From Phenylobacterium sp. Root1290 (GTDB lineage Bacteria; Pseudomonadota; Alphaproteobacteria; Caulobacterales; Caulobacteraceae): a DNA stretch of 64,000 nt. The notes beneath the pieces were generated by a model. The model ran no database searches, was not told the origin of the DNA, and saw nothing but the letters and a program-made list of their open reading frames with translations. A program made the position numbers and the translations under genes. Shown here in pieces: positions 1 through 9,714 of this stretch (the first letter of the stretch is position 1; the number at the start of each line of letters is the position of its first letter). The DNA is taken from the NCBI RefSeq assembly GCF_001425305.1, contig NZ_LMEE01000002.1, positions 816,191-880,190 of the forward strand, given 5' to 3'.

Positions 1-449
1 CTTATGTTCAAGATGAGATGGGCGTCACTATATTACCTAGGACTGTATTGTCAGCGCGCCGCACATCCTGAGGTTAGGGCGGTGATCGGGCCGCCTCACC
101 CCCTGTGGCGGCTTGTCGCAGCTAACTCTGCAAACCCCCGCAAACACATAGAAAACGGCGCCTGCGCGACAGTTGCAGTAACCATTTCTTCAGCCGGAAC
201 GACCTAGCGGTAGGACGTGAGATGGGGGGCTGACGCACCAGGACGCCCACCGTCGAAAAGTATTCGTAGGAGAATAGTGCACGTCCTCAGGCGTAGAGCT
301 TTCGTATAGTTGAGAACATCGTTTTGCAGATGCGGGCCGGGTCAATCCTTTCCAGCATTTTCTTATGATCGGTACGGAAGAGAAGCCTTGGGCGCGCTCG
401 CCTCGCATCGCGCAATTGAGCGATGCGGTCTGAACCCCGGGGACGGCCT
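1..449. other. Upstream region without a recognised gene
   Basis: About 450 bases precede the chemoreceptor start. Short open frames exist on both strands, but none has a convincing ribosome binding site or a protein-like composition. I see no tRNA or rRNA. The stretch is less GC-rich than the genes that follow (for example 1-60), as expected for a regulatory region, and the chemotaxis operon promoter probably lies here. I could not identify a -35/-10 pair or a flagellar-type (sigma-54) promoter with confidence. Confidence 0.5.
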
Positions 450-2360
450 GTGTTTGTCGACAATCTGAAGATCTCCCGCAAGCTGGCCCTGGGCTTCGCT
501 GCGGTCGTGCTCACCATGGCCGGCATGGGCGGCGCGATGATGATCAACCTGCGCACGCTCGATCATGCGCGCGAGGAGATCAAGGAGAGCCGCGAAGTGC
601 TCTCGGCCCTCGATGAAGCCAAGTTCTTCATGACCCGGCAGGAAAACAGCTACCGCGGCTATCTGCTCTCGAAGAGCGACTACTACGTCGAGCGGGTGAA
701 CAAGCACCGCGCGAACTTCAGGAAGCGCCTGGAGACCGCGCGCGCCGGCCTGGCCGACTCGCCCGACCTGGCCGCGAAGATCGACACCGCCGCGGGGGCC
801 GCCGACAAGTGGTACGCCGAGATCTTCGAAGCCGGCGTGAAGCTGGCCTCCGATCCGGCCACGATCGACCAGGCCATCGCCATGGTCGGCCCGGACGGCG
901 CCGCCGACTCCGTCATCGCCCCAGCCGAGGACGCCATGGACGCCGTCCAGGCGGCGATGAACGAAGAAATGGCCCGCCTCCAGGCCAAGCAGATCAAGGC
1001 CTCCAGCACCGCCACGGCGAGCCTGGCCATCGGCATTACCCTGGCGGTCCTGATCGCCATCGGCCTCGGCTGGCTGCTGAGCAAGATGATCGCCTCGCCG
1101 GTGAACGCGATGACCGCCGCCATGCGCCGGCTGGCTCAGGGCGACTTCACCGCCGCCGTCCCGGCCATGGGCCGCAAGGACGAGGTCGGCGAGATGGCGC
1201 AGGCCGTCGCCGTCTTCAAGGAAGCGGGTATCGAGAAGCTGCGTCTTGAAGGCCAGACCGCCGAGCAACGCGCCGCCGCCGAGGCCGAGCGCCGCGCCCG
1301 CGAGGAAGAAAAGGCCCTCCAGGCCGAGCAGGACGCGGTCGCCATCGGCGCCCTGGCCGAGGCCCTGGGCAAGCTGGCCCACGGCGATCTGACCCACCGC
1401 ATCACCGCCGAATTCGCCCCGCAGGCCCAGCAGCTGAAGACCGACTTCAACGCCGCCATGGTGCAGCTGCAGGACGCCATGAGCGTCGTCATCTCCAACG
1501 TCCAGGGCATCAAGAGCGGCGCTGGCGAAATCAGCATCGCCGCCGACGACCTGTCGCGCCGGACCGAGCAGCAGGCCGCCAGCCTGGAAGAGACCGCTGC
1601 GGCGCTGGATGAGATCACCGCCACGGTCAACAAGACCGCCAGCGGCGCCAAGACCTGCAGCGACGTGGTGCTGGGCGCCCGCGGCGATGCGCAGAAGAGC
1701 GGCGAAGTGGTGCGGCAAGCCGTCGCGGCCATGAGCGAAATTGAACAATCGGCGCAACAGATCAGCCAGATCATCGGCGTGATCGACGAGATCGCCTTCC
1801 AGACCAACCTGCTGGCGCTGAACGCCGGGGTCGAGGCGGCGCGCGCCGGGGAAGCCGGTCGCGGCTTTGCGGTCGTCGCCTCCGAAGTGCGGGCCCTGGC
1901 CCAGCGCTCGGCCGAAGCCGCCAAGGAAATCAAGACCTTGATCTCCGCCTCCAGCCAGCAAGTCGGACAGGGCGTGCACCTGGTCGGCGAGACCGGCGAG
2001 GCCCTGCAACGCATCGTCCGCCGCGTGGCCGAGATCGACGAACTGGTTTCGGAGATCGCCGCCAGCGCCCAGGAGCAGGCTGTCGGCCTGCAACAGGTCA
2101 ACACCGCCGTTAACCAAATGGATCAGGTCACTCAGCAGAATGCAGCCATGGTCGAGGAATCGACGGCGGCGAGCCATGCCCTGGCGGGCGAGGCCGAAAC
2201 CCTCTCGGGGTCCGTCGCGCGGTTCAAGATCGGCCACGCGCAGGCTGCGCAGACCGGACGCCGTCCGGCCGCCGCGGCCCCGCAGATCAGACGGTCGAGC
2301 CGTGACGGTTCGGCGCTTCGCAAGCCGGAGCCCGAGTCGGACGGTTGGGAAGAATTCTAG
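450..2360 (+). CDS. mcpA: Methyl-accepting chemotaxis protein, first gene of the che operon
   Basis: Membrane chemoreceptor that would sense a ligand and control CheA through CheW. A transmembrane helix lies at about residues 12-34, followed by an all-helical sensor region. A second transmembrane helix is at about 190-213, followed by a HAMP domain (about 214-268) and a second HAMP-like stretch (about 300-345). The cytoplasmic coiled coil has the highly conserved tip at about 446-468 ([19 protein letters not shown]). The protein ends in DGWEEF, resembling the CheR-docking pentapeptide (xWxxF) of high-abundance receptors. I chose GTG at 450 because GGGGA lies 7 bases upstream; an ATG at 423 is in frame but has no such site. 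The Caulobacter che operon also begins with a receptor gene, mcpA. The ligand is unknown. Confidence 0.92.
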   Translation: MFVDNLKISRKLALGFAAVVLTMAGMGGAMMINLRTLDHAREEIKESREVLSALDEAKFFMTRQENSYRGYLLSKSDYYVERVNKHRANFRKRLETARAGLADSPDLAAKIDTAAGAADKWYAEIFEAGVKLASDPATIDQAIAMVGPDGAADSVIAPAEDAMDAVQAAMNEEMARLQAKQIKASSTATASLAIGITLAVLIAIGLGWLLSKMIASPVNAMTAAMRRLAQGDFTAAVPAMGRKDEVGEMAQAVAVFKEAGIEKLRLEGQTAEQRAAAEAERRAREEEKALQAEQDAVAIGALAEALGKLAHGDLTHRITAEFAPQAQQLKTDFNAAMVQLQDAMSVVISNVQGIKSGAGEISIAADDLSRRTEQQAASLEETAAALDEITATVNKTASGAKTCSDVVLGARGDAQKSGEVVRQAVAAMSEIEQSAQQISQIIGVIDEIAFQTNLLALNAGVEAARAGEAGRGFAVVASEVRALAQRSAEAAKEIKTLISASSQQVGQGVHLVGETGEALQRIVRRVAEIDELVSEIAASAQEQAVGLQQVNTAVNQMDQVTQQNAAMVEESTAASHALAGEAETLSGSVARFKIGHAQAAQTGRRPAAAAPQIRRSSRDGSALRKPEPESDGWEEF

Positions 2361-2396
2361 GGCGCCGCACAAGGCGGCCCCTTGGGGGGAGTTAAG

Positions 2397-2678
2397 ATGA
2401 CGGAGCCCGCGGCGCCCGCCGTAGTCAGCTTGCAGCCGATCCTGGATCTGCAGGCCGCCGAGCCCCTGCGGGCCGAACTGATGGCCTTGCGCGGCCGTCC
2501 CCTGACGCTGGACGCCTCTCAGGTCACGCGCCTGGGCGGGCTCTGCCTGCAGGTTTTGATGTCCGCGCGCAAAATCTGGGCCGAAGACGGCCTTAGCTTA
2601 ACTGTGGATCAACCGTCTTCGGGCTTTTCAGAACAATTGGCTGCATTCGGCGAGCCCGAGCTGCAATTCGAGTCCTAG
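2397..2678 (+). CDS. cheX: STAS-domain chemotaxis protein CheX
   Basis: A 93-residue protein made of a single STAS-like fold: beta strand around LQPILDL, a helix, then LTLDASQVTRLGGLCLQVLM, the typical STAS phospho-site region with a polar residue before a helix. In the Caulobacter che operon the gene between mcpA and the first cheY is called cheX. This product looks like a STAS protein rather than the CheX phosphatase of Thermotoga or Borrelia, so the name should not be read as phosphatase activity. The ATG at 2397 follows a GGGGGGA stretch; an upstream in-frame TTG at 2382 is less likely. The gene sits 36 bp after the receptor and 10 bp before cheY. Confidence 0.8.
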   Translation: MTEPAAPAVVSLQPILDLQAAEPLRAELMALRGRPLTLDASQVTRLGGLCLQVLMSARKIWAEDGLSLTVDQPSSGFSEQLAAFGEPELQFES

Positions 2679-2688
2679 GGGGAATCTC

Positions 2689-3054
2689 GTGAGCAAGACC
2701 GTCCTGACGATCGACGATAGCCGCACCATGCGGGAAATGCTGAACCACGCCCTGGTTCAGGCCGGATACACCGTGATCCAGGCCGTAGACGGCGTGGAAG
2801 GCCTGGAAGTTCTGCAGGCGAACGGCGCCGACGTCGTCATCACCGACATCAACATGCCGCGCCTCGATGGCTTTGGCGTGATCGAAGGCGTCCGCGCCAA
2901 TCCCGATCACCGCGCCACGCCGATCCTGGTGCTGACCACGGAAAGCGATGCGGCCAAGAAGGAGCGGGCGCGCGCCGCCGGCGCCACCGGCTGGATCGTG
3001 AAGCCCTTCAATCCCGTGAAGCTGGTCGAAGCCGTCCGTCGGGTCGCCGCCTAA
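2689..3054 (+). CDS. cheYI: Single-domain response regulator CheY (first copy)
   Basis: A 121-residue stand-alone receiver domain, the diffusible output of CheA in chemotaxis. All signature residues are present: the acidic pair Asp9/Asp10 (TIDDS), phospho-acceptor Asp53 (ITDINMP), Thr83 or Thr84 (VLTTES) and Lys105 (IVKPF). It should therefore be phosphorylatable. Translation starts at GTG 2689, preceded by a GGGGGAA ribosome binding site. It lies between cheX and cheA, the same place as cheYI of C. crescentus. The operon contains no CheZ, so signal termination may rely on competing receivers or on other operon proteins. Confidence 0.93.
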   Translation: MSKTVLTIDDSRTMREMLNHALVQAGYTVIQAVDGVEGLEVLQANGADVVITDINMPRLDGFGVIEGVRANPDHRATPILVLTTESDAAKKERARAAGATGWIVKPFNPVKLVEAVRRVAA

Positions 3055-3083
3055 ATACCTTTTCCCCCAACCGGAGCGTTCCG

Positions 3084-5408
3084 TTGGATCCGTTCGAGAG
3101 CATCAAGCAGACCTTCTTCCAGGAGTGCGACGAGCTCCTGACCGACGCCGAGCAGGGTCTGCTGGCTATGGAGACGGGCGACGCGGACAGTGAGACCATC
3201 AACGCGGTCTTCCGGGCGGTTCACTCCGTCAAGGGCGGCGCGGGCGCCTTCGGGCTGGAAGATCTCATCCGCTTCGCCCACGTCTTCGAGACGGTGATGG
3301 ACGATCTTCGCTCGGCGAAGATGGAACTGACCGACGAGGTCGCCAAAACCCTGCTGCGCGCCTTCGACGTGCTGGCCGACCATGTGGCCGCCGCGCGCGA
3401 CGGCACGATGGTGGACGAGGCCCGCTCGACCAACATGCTGTCCGAGCTCAAGTCGCTGATCGGCGACGGCCTGGATGACGAAGGCGATCTGGGCGGCGAC
3501 GAGGACTTCGGCTTCGTGCCGATGGCCGTTTCGATCGACGACGACGGCGCGGCCCCGTCGATGGACTTCGACCTGCCGCCCCCGATCGCGCTGGAGCCCG
3601 AACCGGTCGCCGCCAGCGGCGGCGCCTGGGTGATCACCTTCGGTCCCAAGACCGAGATGTACGCCAAGGCCAACGAAGCGGGCCTGGTGCTGCGCGAACT
3701 GGCGCGTCTGGGCGAGACGGAGGTCACCCTCGACGACAGCGACCTGCCGCCCCTGGACCAGATCTCGGCCGAGAGCGCCTATATCCGCTGGACCATCCGG
3801 CTGACCACCGAGTCGGACGAAGCCTCGATCCGCGAAGTGTTCGAGTTCGTCGAAGACGACTGCCTTCTGTCGATCATCCGCGAGGGCGGCGACGAGCCGG
3901 CCCCCAAGGCCGACATTCCGGTCAGCGACGACGACCTGGCCAAGGCGAGCGCCGACGCCCCGCTGGACCTGGCCGCCCTGCTGGCCCGGGTCACCGGCGA
4001 CGCGCCGGCCGCCGAGGCCGAGCCGGAACCCGCGCCTGAACCGGCCGCCGACATGGATGTCGCCGCGCTGATCGCGCGCGCCCAGGCCGAGGCTCCGCCG
4101 GCGGCTCCCACGCCCGTGGCGGCTCCCGCGGCCGCAGCCGCCCCGGCTCCGGCCGCAGCGAAGGCGGCGCCCGCCAACACCAACGCCCCGGCCGCGCCGG
4201 CGCAGGCCACGATCCGCGTCGATCTCGACCGCGTAGACCGCCTGATCAACGCCGTCGGCGAACTGGTCATCCAGCAGGCCATGCTGTCCCAGCGCGTGCT
4301 GGAGAGCGGCCTGGCGCGCTCGTCGAACGTCGTGCTCGGGCTGGAAGACCTGGAACTGCTGACCCGCGAGATCCAGGACAGCGTCATGGCCATCCGCGCG
4401 CAGCCGGTGAAGAGCGTGTTCCAGCGCATGCCGCGCCTGGTCCGCGAGGTCGCCGACATGGTCGGCAAACGCGTCAAGCTGGTCATGGAAGGCGAAGGCA
4501 CCGAGGTCGACAAGACCGTCATCGAGCGCCTGACCGATCCGATCACCCACATGCTGCGCAACGCCATCGACCACGGGCTGGAAACGCCCGAGGGCCGGGC
4601 CGAGGCCGGCAAGCCCGCCGAGGGCGTGGTCCACATGCGCGCCCTGCACCGGGGCGGGCGCATCGTCATCGAGATCCAGGACGACGGCCGCGGCATCAAC
4701 CGCCAGCGCGTACGCGGCATCGCCGTGGACAAGGGCCTGATCGCCGAGGACGCAGTGCTGTCGGACGAGGAAGTCGACAACCTGATCTTCCTGCCCGGCT
4801 TCTCCACCGCCGAGACGATCTCCGACATCTCAGGCCGCGGCGTGGGCATGGACGTGGTCCGCCGCTCCATCCAGGCGCTGGGCGGCCGCATCTCCATCTC
4901 GTCAGAACCGGGCAAGGGCTCGAAGTTCACCATGTCCCTGCCGCTGACCCTGGCGGTGCTGGACGGCATGGTGGTGACCGCGGCCGAGCAGACTCTGGTC
5001 GCCCCGCTGTCGGCCATCGTCGAGAGCCTGACCCCGCGCCCGGAAGACGTGCACTATGTGGGCGGCAAGGACGCTGTGATCCGGATCCGCGACACCTTCG
5101 TGCCGCTGATCGACGTGGGCGTGTCGCTTGGCTTCCGCGACGGGCCGATGGAGGCCGGACAGGGCGTGGCCATCCTGGTCGAGAGCGAGGGCGGCGGCAA
5201 GGCGGCCCTGCTGGTCGACGCGATCCAGGGCCAGCGCCAGGTGGTGATCAAGAGCCTGGAAGCCAACTATCAGCAGATCGAGGGCATCGCGGCGGCGACC
5301 ATCCTGGGCGACGGCCGCGTCGCCCTGATCCTCGACGTCGACGCCCTTGTGACCACGCAGCACCGGCGCAAGCCGGCGCCGCGTAGCGAAAAGCGAATGG
5401 CAGGATAA
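3084..5408 (+). CDS. cheA: Chemotaxis sensor histidine kinase CheA
   Basis: A 774-residue kinase that autophosphorylates and passes phosphate to CheY and CheB. Visible domains are: HPt (P1) at about 1-110 with phospho-His47 in [13 protein letters not shown]; a P2-like alpha/beta domain at about 181-266 starting WVITFGP; and a long Ala/Pro/Glu-rich linker at about 310-370. The P3 dimerisation helices begin near 374. The P4 ATPase follows, with the N box [10 protein letters not shown] near 490 and the G boxes DDGRGIN near 533 and GRGVGMDVV near 585. The CheW-like P5 domain runs from about 632 to the end. The start is TTG at 3084 with GGAG 7 bases upstream. All catalytic motifs look intact. Confidence 0.96.
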   Translation: MDPFESIKQTFFQECDELLTDAEQGLLAMETGDADSETINAVFRAVHSVKGGAGAFGLEDLIRFAHVFETVMDDLRSAKMELTDEVAKTLLRAFDVLADHVAAARDGTMVDEARSTNMLSELKSLIGDGLDDEGDLGGDEDFGFVPMAVSIDDDGAAPSMDFDLPPPIALEPEPVAASGGAWVITFGPKTEMYAKANEAGLVLRELARLGETEVTLDDSDLPPLDQISAESAYIRWTIRLTTESDEASIREVFEFVEDDCLLSIIREGGDEPAPKADIPVSDDDLAKASADAPLDLAALLARVTGDAPAAEAEPEPAPEPAADMDVAALIARAQAEAPPAAPTPVAAPAAAAAPAPAAAKAAPANTNAPAAPAQATIRVDLDRVDRLINAVGELVIQQAMLSQRVLESGLARSSNVVLGLEDLELLTREIQDSVMAIRAQPVKSVFQRMPRLVREVADMVGKRVKLVMEGEGTEVDKTVIERLTDPITHMLRNAIDHGLETPEGRAEAGKPAEGVVHMRALHRGGRIVIEIQDDGRGINRQRVRGIAVDKGLIAEDAVLSDEEVDNLIFLPGFSTAETISDISGRGVGMDVVRRSIQALGGRISISSEPGKGSKFTMSLPLTLAVLDGMVVTAAEQTLVAPLSAIVESLTPRPEDVHYVGGKDAVIRIRDTFVPLIDVGVSLGFRDGPMEAGQGVAILVESEGGGKAALLVDAIQGQRQVVIKSLEANYQQIEGIAAATILGDGRVALILDVDALVTTQHRRKPAPRSEKRMAG

Positions 5409-5410
5409 GC

Positions 5411-5881
5411 ATGACCGATCCCGTCACCCAGACAGCCGCCGGCGCCCGCCGCGAACTGATCGCCTTCCGCATCGCCGACCAGGAATTCTGCGTCGACATC
5501 ATGCAGGTGCGTGAGATCCGCGGCTGGACCGTGGCCACCCCCCTGCCCCGCACGCCGTCCTACATGAAGGGCGTCATCAACCTGCGCGGCGCGGTGCTGC
5601 CGATCGTCGACCTGGGCGCGCGCCTGGGCCTGGCCACCAGCGAGCCGAGCGCCCGCCACGTGATCATGGTGGTCAATGTCGGCGGCCGGACGCTTGGCCT
5701 GCTGGTCGAGGCGGTCAGCGACATCATCAATGTCAGCGACGACATGGTGCAGCCGACGCCGGACGTCGCCTGCGACCAAGTGAAGACCTTCGTCAAAGGC
5801 CTGTTCGCCATCGACGGCCGCATGGTCAGCCTGATCTCGCTGGATCGGGTCCTGCCCGAGACCGAGGCCGAAGCCGCATGA
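5411..5881 (+). CDS. cheW: Chemotaxis coupling protein CheW
   Basis: A 156-residue scaffold that links receptors to CheA in the membrane-bound signalling array. The whole length is one CheW domain. It opens with [22 protein letters not shown] and has the NLRG core ([20 protein letters not shown]) typical of the family. It starts 2 bp after cheA, and its stop overlaps the cheR start by 4 bp (ATGA), so translation of the two is probably coupled. Confidence 0.95.
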   Translation: MTDPVTQTAAGARRELIAFRIADQEFCVDIMQVREIRGWTVATPLPRTPSYMKGVINLRGAVLPIVDLGARLGLATSEPSARHVIMVVNVGGRTLGLLVEAVSDIINVSDDMVQPTPDVACDQVKTFVKGLFAIDGRMVSLISLDRVLPETEAEAA

Positions 5882-6759
5882 CGAGCCCAGTCGATACGCG
5901 CGCCAGGGGCGGCGCCGCGGCCGGACTGGTCGAAGGCGAGTTCCTGTTCACCGAGGACGATTTCAAGAAGATCGCCCACATCCTGCATAGCCACGCCGGG
6001 ATCGCCCTGGCCGAGGGCAAGGCCGCGCTGGTCTATTCCCGCCTGGCCAAGCGGCTGCGGTCGCTGGGCATGCGCTCGTTCCGCGAATACTGCAGCCTGA
6101 TCGAGGGGCAGCAGGGCGTCGACGAGCGCCAGACGATGATGGCGGCGCTGACGACCAATGTGACGCGCTACTTCCGCGAGCCGCATCACTTCGACCATCT
6201 GCGCGACGTCGTCATGCCAAAGCTGGCCGAGACCGCCCGCCGCGGCGGACGCGTGCGCCTGTGGTCGGCCGCCTGCTCCAACGGCCAGGAGCCCTACTCC
6301 ATGGCCATCACGGTGCTGACCGCGCTGCCAGAAGCCGCCAGCCTGGACGTCAAGATCCTGGCCACGGATATCGACCCGAACATGGTCGCCGAAGGCAAGG
6401 CGGGCATCTATCGCGAGGACGCGGTGGCCCCGGTGCCGCTGGAACTGCGCCGCAAGTGGTTCAAGAAGGCCAGCTCCGGTTGGGAAGTCGCCGACGATCT
6501 GCGCACGTTGGTGGCCTTCCGCGAGCTGAACCTGATCGGCGACTGGCCGATGAAGGGCAAGTTCGACGTCATCTTCTGCCGCAACGTCGTGATCTACTTC
6601 GACGAGCCGACCCAGGAGCGGATCTGGAGCCGCTTCGCGCCCGCGCTCGTGCCCGGCGGCACGCTCTATATCGGCCATTCCGAACGCGTGTCGGGCCCGG
6701 CCACGACCCAGTTCGAGACCACCGGCCTGACCACCTACGCCCTGCGAGGCGGCCGATGA
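5878..6759 (+). CDS. cheR: Chemoreceptor methyltransferase CheR
   Basis: A 293-residue S-adenosylmethionine-dependent enzyme that methylates receptor glutamates during adaptation. An N-terminal helical CheR domain is followed by the SAM-binding Rossmann domain with [15 protein letters not shown], and later [17 protein letters not shown], the family motif near the active site. The adjacent receptor ends in GWEEF, a plausible tether for the CheR beta-subdomain. The gene overlaps cheW upstream and cheB downstream by 4 bp each. Confidence 0.95.
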   Translation: MTSPVDTRARGGAAAGLVEGEFLFTEDDFKKIAHILHSHAGIALAEGKAALVYSRLAKRLRSLGMRSFREYCSLIEGQQGVDERQTMMAALTTNVTRYFREPHHFDHLRDVVMPKLAETARRGGRVRLWSAACSNGQEPYSMAITVLTALPEAASLDVKILATDIDPNMVAEGKAGIYREDAVAPVPLELRRKWFKKASSGWEVADDLRTLVAFRELNLIGDWPMKGKFDVIFCRNVVIYFDEPTQERIWSRFAPALVPGGTLYIGHSERVSGPATTQFETTGLTTYALRGGR

Positions 6760-7793
6760 CCGTCGGTGTCCTCGTCGTCGACGACAGCGCCACCATGCGC
6801 GGCCTGATCGCCGCGGCGCTGAAGCGTGATCCCGAGATCGAGGTCCTGGGCTTCGCCAACGACCCGCTGGAAGCGCGCGAGCAGATCAAGAAGCTCAATC
6901 CCGATGTCGTCACGCTCGACATCGAGATGCCGAAGATGAACGGCCTGGAGTTCCTGGAAAAGATCATGCGCCTGCGGCCGACGCCGGTGGTCATGGTCTC
7001 GACCCTGACCCAATCCGGCGCCGAGGTGACCCTGGAAGCCCTGGAACTGGGCGCCGTCGACTGCGTCGGCAAGCCGGTGGGCGGCGTCACCGCGCAGGAA
7101 GCCTTCAACGACCTCACCGCCAAGGTGAAGGCCGCGGCCCGCGCCCGCGTGAAGCCCTACAACGGTCCGACCGCGCCGGTCGAACGCGACCGCGACTATC
7201 GCGCCTCCGATGCGATCCTGGCGATCGGCTCCTCCACGGGCGGCGTCGAGGCGCTGATGACCATCCTGGCGACCTTCCCCGAGACCTGCCCGCCGACCGT
7301 CATCACCCAGCACATGCCGGCGACCTTCACCAAGAGCTTCGCCGCGCGCCTGGACCGCATTTCCGGCGCGCACGTCACCGAAGCGCGCGACGGCGACCGG
7401 CTGCAGCCGGGCCACGTCTACATCGCGCCGGGCGGCGACCAGCACATGGAGGTGCTGTCCGCGTCGCACCCGGTGATCCGGCTGCGGGCCGGCGAGCCGG
7501 TCAACGGCCACCGCCCGTCGGTCGACGTGCTGTTCGAGTCGGTCGCCAAGCTCAACCGGCACTCGGTGGGCGCGATCCTGACCGGCATGGGCCGGGACGG
7601 CGCCTCGGGCCTGCTGGCCATGCGCCAGGCTGGCGCCCGCACGCTCGGCCAGGACGAGTCCTCGTGCGTCGTCTACGGCATGCCGCGCGTCGCCTTCGAA
7701 ATCGGGGCCGTCGAGAAGCAAGTCGGCCTCTCGCGCCTCGGTCCCGCCATCTTGAACCTCTGCTCCGCCGCAGACCACCATAGGAGCGCCTGA
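6756..7793 (+). CDS. cheB: Chemoreceptor glutamate methylesterase/deamidase CheB
   Basis: A 345-residue response regulator-enzyme that removes methyl groups from receptors when phosphorylated by CheA. The N-terminal receiver has Asp9/Asp10, phospho-acceptor Asp55 ([10 protein letters not shown]) and Lys106. The C-terminal esterase has the catalytic triad Ser160 (GSSTGG), His186 (QHMP) and Asp281 ([10 protein letters not shown]). I set the start at ATG 6756, overlapping the cheR stop, because it gives the canonical receiver N terminus; the frame is open further upstream only as a shadow of cheR. The stop overlaps the next cheY start by one base (TGATG). Confidence 0.96.
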   Translation: MTVGVLVVDDSATMRGLIAAALKRDPEIEVLGFANDPLEAREQIKKLNPDVVTLDIEMPKMNGLEFLEKIMRLRPTPVVMVSTLTQSGAEVTLEALELGAVDCVGKPVGGVTAQEAFNDLTAKVKAAARARVKPYNGPTAPVERDRDYRASDAILAIGSSTGGVEALMTILATFPETCPPTVITQHMPATFTKSFAARLDRISGAHVTEARDGDRLQPGHVYIAPGGDQHMEVLSASHPVIRLRAGEPVNGHRPSVDVLFESVAKLNRHSVGAILTGMGRDGASGLLAMRQAGARTLGQDESSCVVYGMPRVAFEIGAVEKQVGLSRLGPAILNLCSAADHHRSA

Positions 7794-8182
7794 TGCCCAC
7801 CGCTGTCAGCATCAAGACCCTGATCGTCGACGACCAGCAGACGATGCGCTCGTTGATCCGCACCAGCCTGCACGCCCTGGGCATCACCCAGACACGTGAA
7901 GCGCCCGACGGCGAAGAGGCCCTGCGCCAGATCATCGCCGCGCCGGCGAACCTGGTGATCACCGACTTCAACATGCCCAAGCTGGACGGCCTGGGCCTGC
8001 TGCGCGCGATCCGCGCCCATGGTCCGACCTCGAAGACCGCCGTCATCATGCTGACCGGCCGCGCCGACCGCGAGCTGGTCCAGCGCGCGGTGCAGTTCGG
8101 CGTGAACAACTACCTGGTGAAGCCCTTCACCACCCAGACGCTCAAAGAAAAAATCGAAGCGGTGTTCGGTCCCCTGACATGA
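7793..8182 (+). CDS. cheYII: Single-domain response regulator CheY (second copy)
   Basis: A 129-residue receiver with every key residue present: Asp13/Asp14 (IVDDQ), phospho-acceptor Asp58 (ITDFNMPKLDG), Thr88 in IMLTG and Lys110 (LVKPF). It occupies the position of cheYII, after cheB, in the Caulobacter operon. In that species this copy is thought to be the main flagellar-motor regulator; that role is transferred from memory of the family, not visible here. It is coupled to cheB (TGATG) and to cheD (ATGA). Confidence 0.93.
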   Translation: MPTAVSIKTLIVDDQQTMRSLIRTSLHALGITQTREAPDGEEALRQIIAAPANLVITDFNMPKLDGLGLLRAIRAHGPTSKTAVIMLTGRADRELVQRAVQFGVNNYLVKPFTTQTLKEKIEAVFGPLT

Positions 8183-8739
8183 TCGTCGAAAACGTCTCCG
8201 GACGACCGGGCAAGCGGGTCCACGTGGTGCAGGGAGAGCACCACATCTCCAGCGATCCCGATGTCATGCTGACCACGATCCTCGGATCGTGCGTGGCCGT
8301 GTGCATGCGCGACCCGAAGACCGGCGTCGGCGGGATGAACCACTTCCTGTTGCCCACCGGCAAGGTCGAGGGCCTCGACGAAGGACGCCGCTACGGCGCC
8401 TACGCCATGGAACTGCTGATCAACGAACTGCTGCGCTCGGGCGCGCGGCGCGATCGTCTCGAAGCCAAGCTGTTCGGCGGGGCGCGGATGTTCGGCGGCC
8501 TCTCGGATGTCGGCGCTTCGAACGCCGCCTTCGCCGAGAAATTCCTGCGCGACGAAGGCATCCCGGTCGTGGGCTCCAGCCTGGGCGGGCTGGCGGCGCG
8601 GCGGGTGCAGTACTGGCCGACGACCGGCCGGGCGCAACAAAGAACTGTCACTGATAACGCGGAGCTAACCCGTCTGCGCGAACCTGTGGCGCGGGTCCCT
8701 GCGCCGGTCGAGGACGAAGGGTCCGTGGAGCTGTTCTGA
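8179..8739 (+). CDS. cheD: Chemoreceptor glutamine deamidase CheD
   Basis: A 186-residue enzyme that deamidates receptor glutamines, and in some bacteria partners with other Che proteins in adaptation. The catalytic triad is recognisable: Thr32, Cys38 in TTILGSCVAVCM and His55 in GGMNHFLLP, with the same 6- and 17-residue spacings as in characterised CheD. LFGGARMFGG is the usual downstream motif. The C terminus ends in an acidic tail, EDEGSVELF, which resembles the ends of CheU and of the receptor in this operon. The start overlaps the preceding cheY stop (ATGA) and the stop overlaps cheU (TGATG). Confidence 0.93.
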   Translation: MIVENVSGRPGKRVHVVQGEHHISSDPDVMLTTILGSCVAVCMRDPKTGVGGMNHFLLPTGKVEGLDEGRRYGAYAMELLINELLRSGARRDRLEAKLFGGARMFGGLSDVGASNAAFAEKFLRDEGIPVVGSSLGGLAARRVQYWPTTGRAQQRTVTDNAELTRLREPVARVPAPVEDEGSVELF

Positions 8740-9104
8740 TGAGCCAATCCGCCCTCGTCCGCACCCCGGAGGTCCTGGCCTCCATCGCCCAGGAGCTGGA
8801 GCACGCCGGAGAGCTGTGCGACCGCCTGGAAACCCTGGTGACGCAGCTGGTCCGCGCCAGCCGCGGCGAGCCGCTGGCCATCGCCCTGCACGAAGCCCAG
8901 ACCCTCGACGTGCTGACCCAGCACCTGGCGGCCCTGGCCAACTTCACCCGCAAGCTCTCGGCCCAGGCCGCGAGCGACGCCTATGACCTCACCGACGCCG
9001 TCGCAGGCGTTACGCTCGGCGATCTCGCCAACCGCCTGGCGCGGGTGACCCGTGAGGGTTCCGCCCGGGCGGCGGCCGACGCCGGGGACCTCGACCTCTT
9101 CTGA
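8739..9104 (+). CDS. cheU: CheU, small helical chemotaxis operon protein
   Basis: A 121-residue protein predicted to be almost entirely helical, with heptad-like leucines (for example LASIAQELEHAGELCDRLE), and no recognised catalytic motif. I call it CheU because it lies between cheD and the receiver-CheE pair, exactly where C. crescentus has cheU; the biochemical role is not established as far as I know. It ends in DAGDLDLF. That acidic, Leu/Phe-terminated tail is reminiscent of the CheY-binding C terminus of CheZ (ending LLDSLGF), so CheU could dock receiver domains. This is inference only. Confidence 0.75.
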   Translation: MSQSALVRTPEVLASIAQELEHAGELCDRLETLVTQLVRASRGEPLAIALHEAQTLDVLTQHLAALANFTRKLSAQAASDAYDLTDAVAGVTLGDLANRLARVTREGSARAAADAGDLDLF

Positions 9105-9117
9105 AGCGGCGCGCCAG

Positions 9118-9714
9118 ATGGCCCTCGACCCCAAGATCAGGATCAATCTCGACCGATCGGTGGTGCTGCTGGTCCAGCAGAACTCGCAGGCCATGGACGC
9201 GCTGACCGCGATGTTTCGTGGGTTCGGCGTGCGCAAGCAGTTCAAGGCTGCCACCGGCGCAGAGGCCATGCACGTCGTGAAGACGCAGGAACTCGACCTG
9301 ATCGTCACCGACTCCCACCTGCCCGACATGGACGGCTACGACCTGGTGCACTGGCTGCGCCGTGAGGGACCCGACAACGCGCGATTCACGCCGGTGATCA
9401 TGCTGACCGGCCACGCCGCGCGGACCATGGTCGAGAAGAGCCGGGATTCCGGCGCGAACTTCGTCGTCTCGCGGCCCTTCACCCCGGAAATCCTGCTGCA
9501 GCGGGTGTTCTGGGTGGCCAAGGACGAACGTCAGATGGTGGTTGCCGACGGCTATGTCGGTCCCGATCGCCGCTTCAAGAACATGGGTCCGCCCCTTGGC
9601 GTCAAAGGCCGACGCAAGGACGACCTCTCCACGCACGTCGGAGCCGCGACCGATCCCAACATGGATCAGTCCGACATCGACATGCTGCTGAAACCGATGA
9701 AGGCGCAACTGTGA
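9118..9714 (+). CDS. cheYIII: Degenerate CheY-like receiver with Arg-rich GPDRR tail (CheYIII/CleA position)
   Basis: A 198-residue protein: receiver domain (about 13-135) plus a basic C-terminal tail. The receiver is unusual. The acidic pair is replaced by Gln20/Gln21 (LLVQQNS) and the conserved Lys by Arg119 (VSRPF), while the acceptor Asp65 (VTDSHLPDMDG) and Thr97 remain. Mg-dependent phosphorylation is therefore doubtful. The tail carries YVGPDRRFKN and GVKGRRKDDL, Arg-rich motifs shared with two other proteins in this window. Caulobacter Cle proteins are CheY-like and bind cyclic di-GMP through an Arg-rich region, and I recall CleA occupying this operon position. The ATG at 9118 gives a good N terminus but a weak ribosome binding site. 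The stop overlaps the cheE start (GTGA). Confidence 0.82.
   Translation: MALDPKIRINLDRSVVLLVQQNSQAMDALTAMFRGFGVRKQFKAATGAEAMHVVKTQELDLIVTDSHLPDMDGYDLVHWLRREGPDNARFTPVIMLTGHAARTMVEKSRDSGANFVVSRPFTPEILLQRVFWVAKDERQMVVADGYVGPDRRFKNMGPPLGVKGRRKDDLSTHVGAATDPNMDQSDIDMLLKPMKAQL

Noticed and set aside
4..207. 67-codon frame at the window start
   Set aside because: No ribosome binding site, no domain and mixed composition; treated as non-coding.
3051..4649. Long open frame on the minus strand opposite cheA (532 codons)
   Set aside because: Antisense shadow of a high-GC gene: composition is Gly/Arg/Asp/His-rich with no domain pattern, while cheA on the other strand has every motif.
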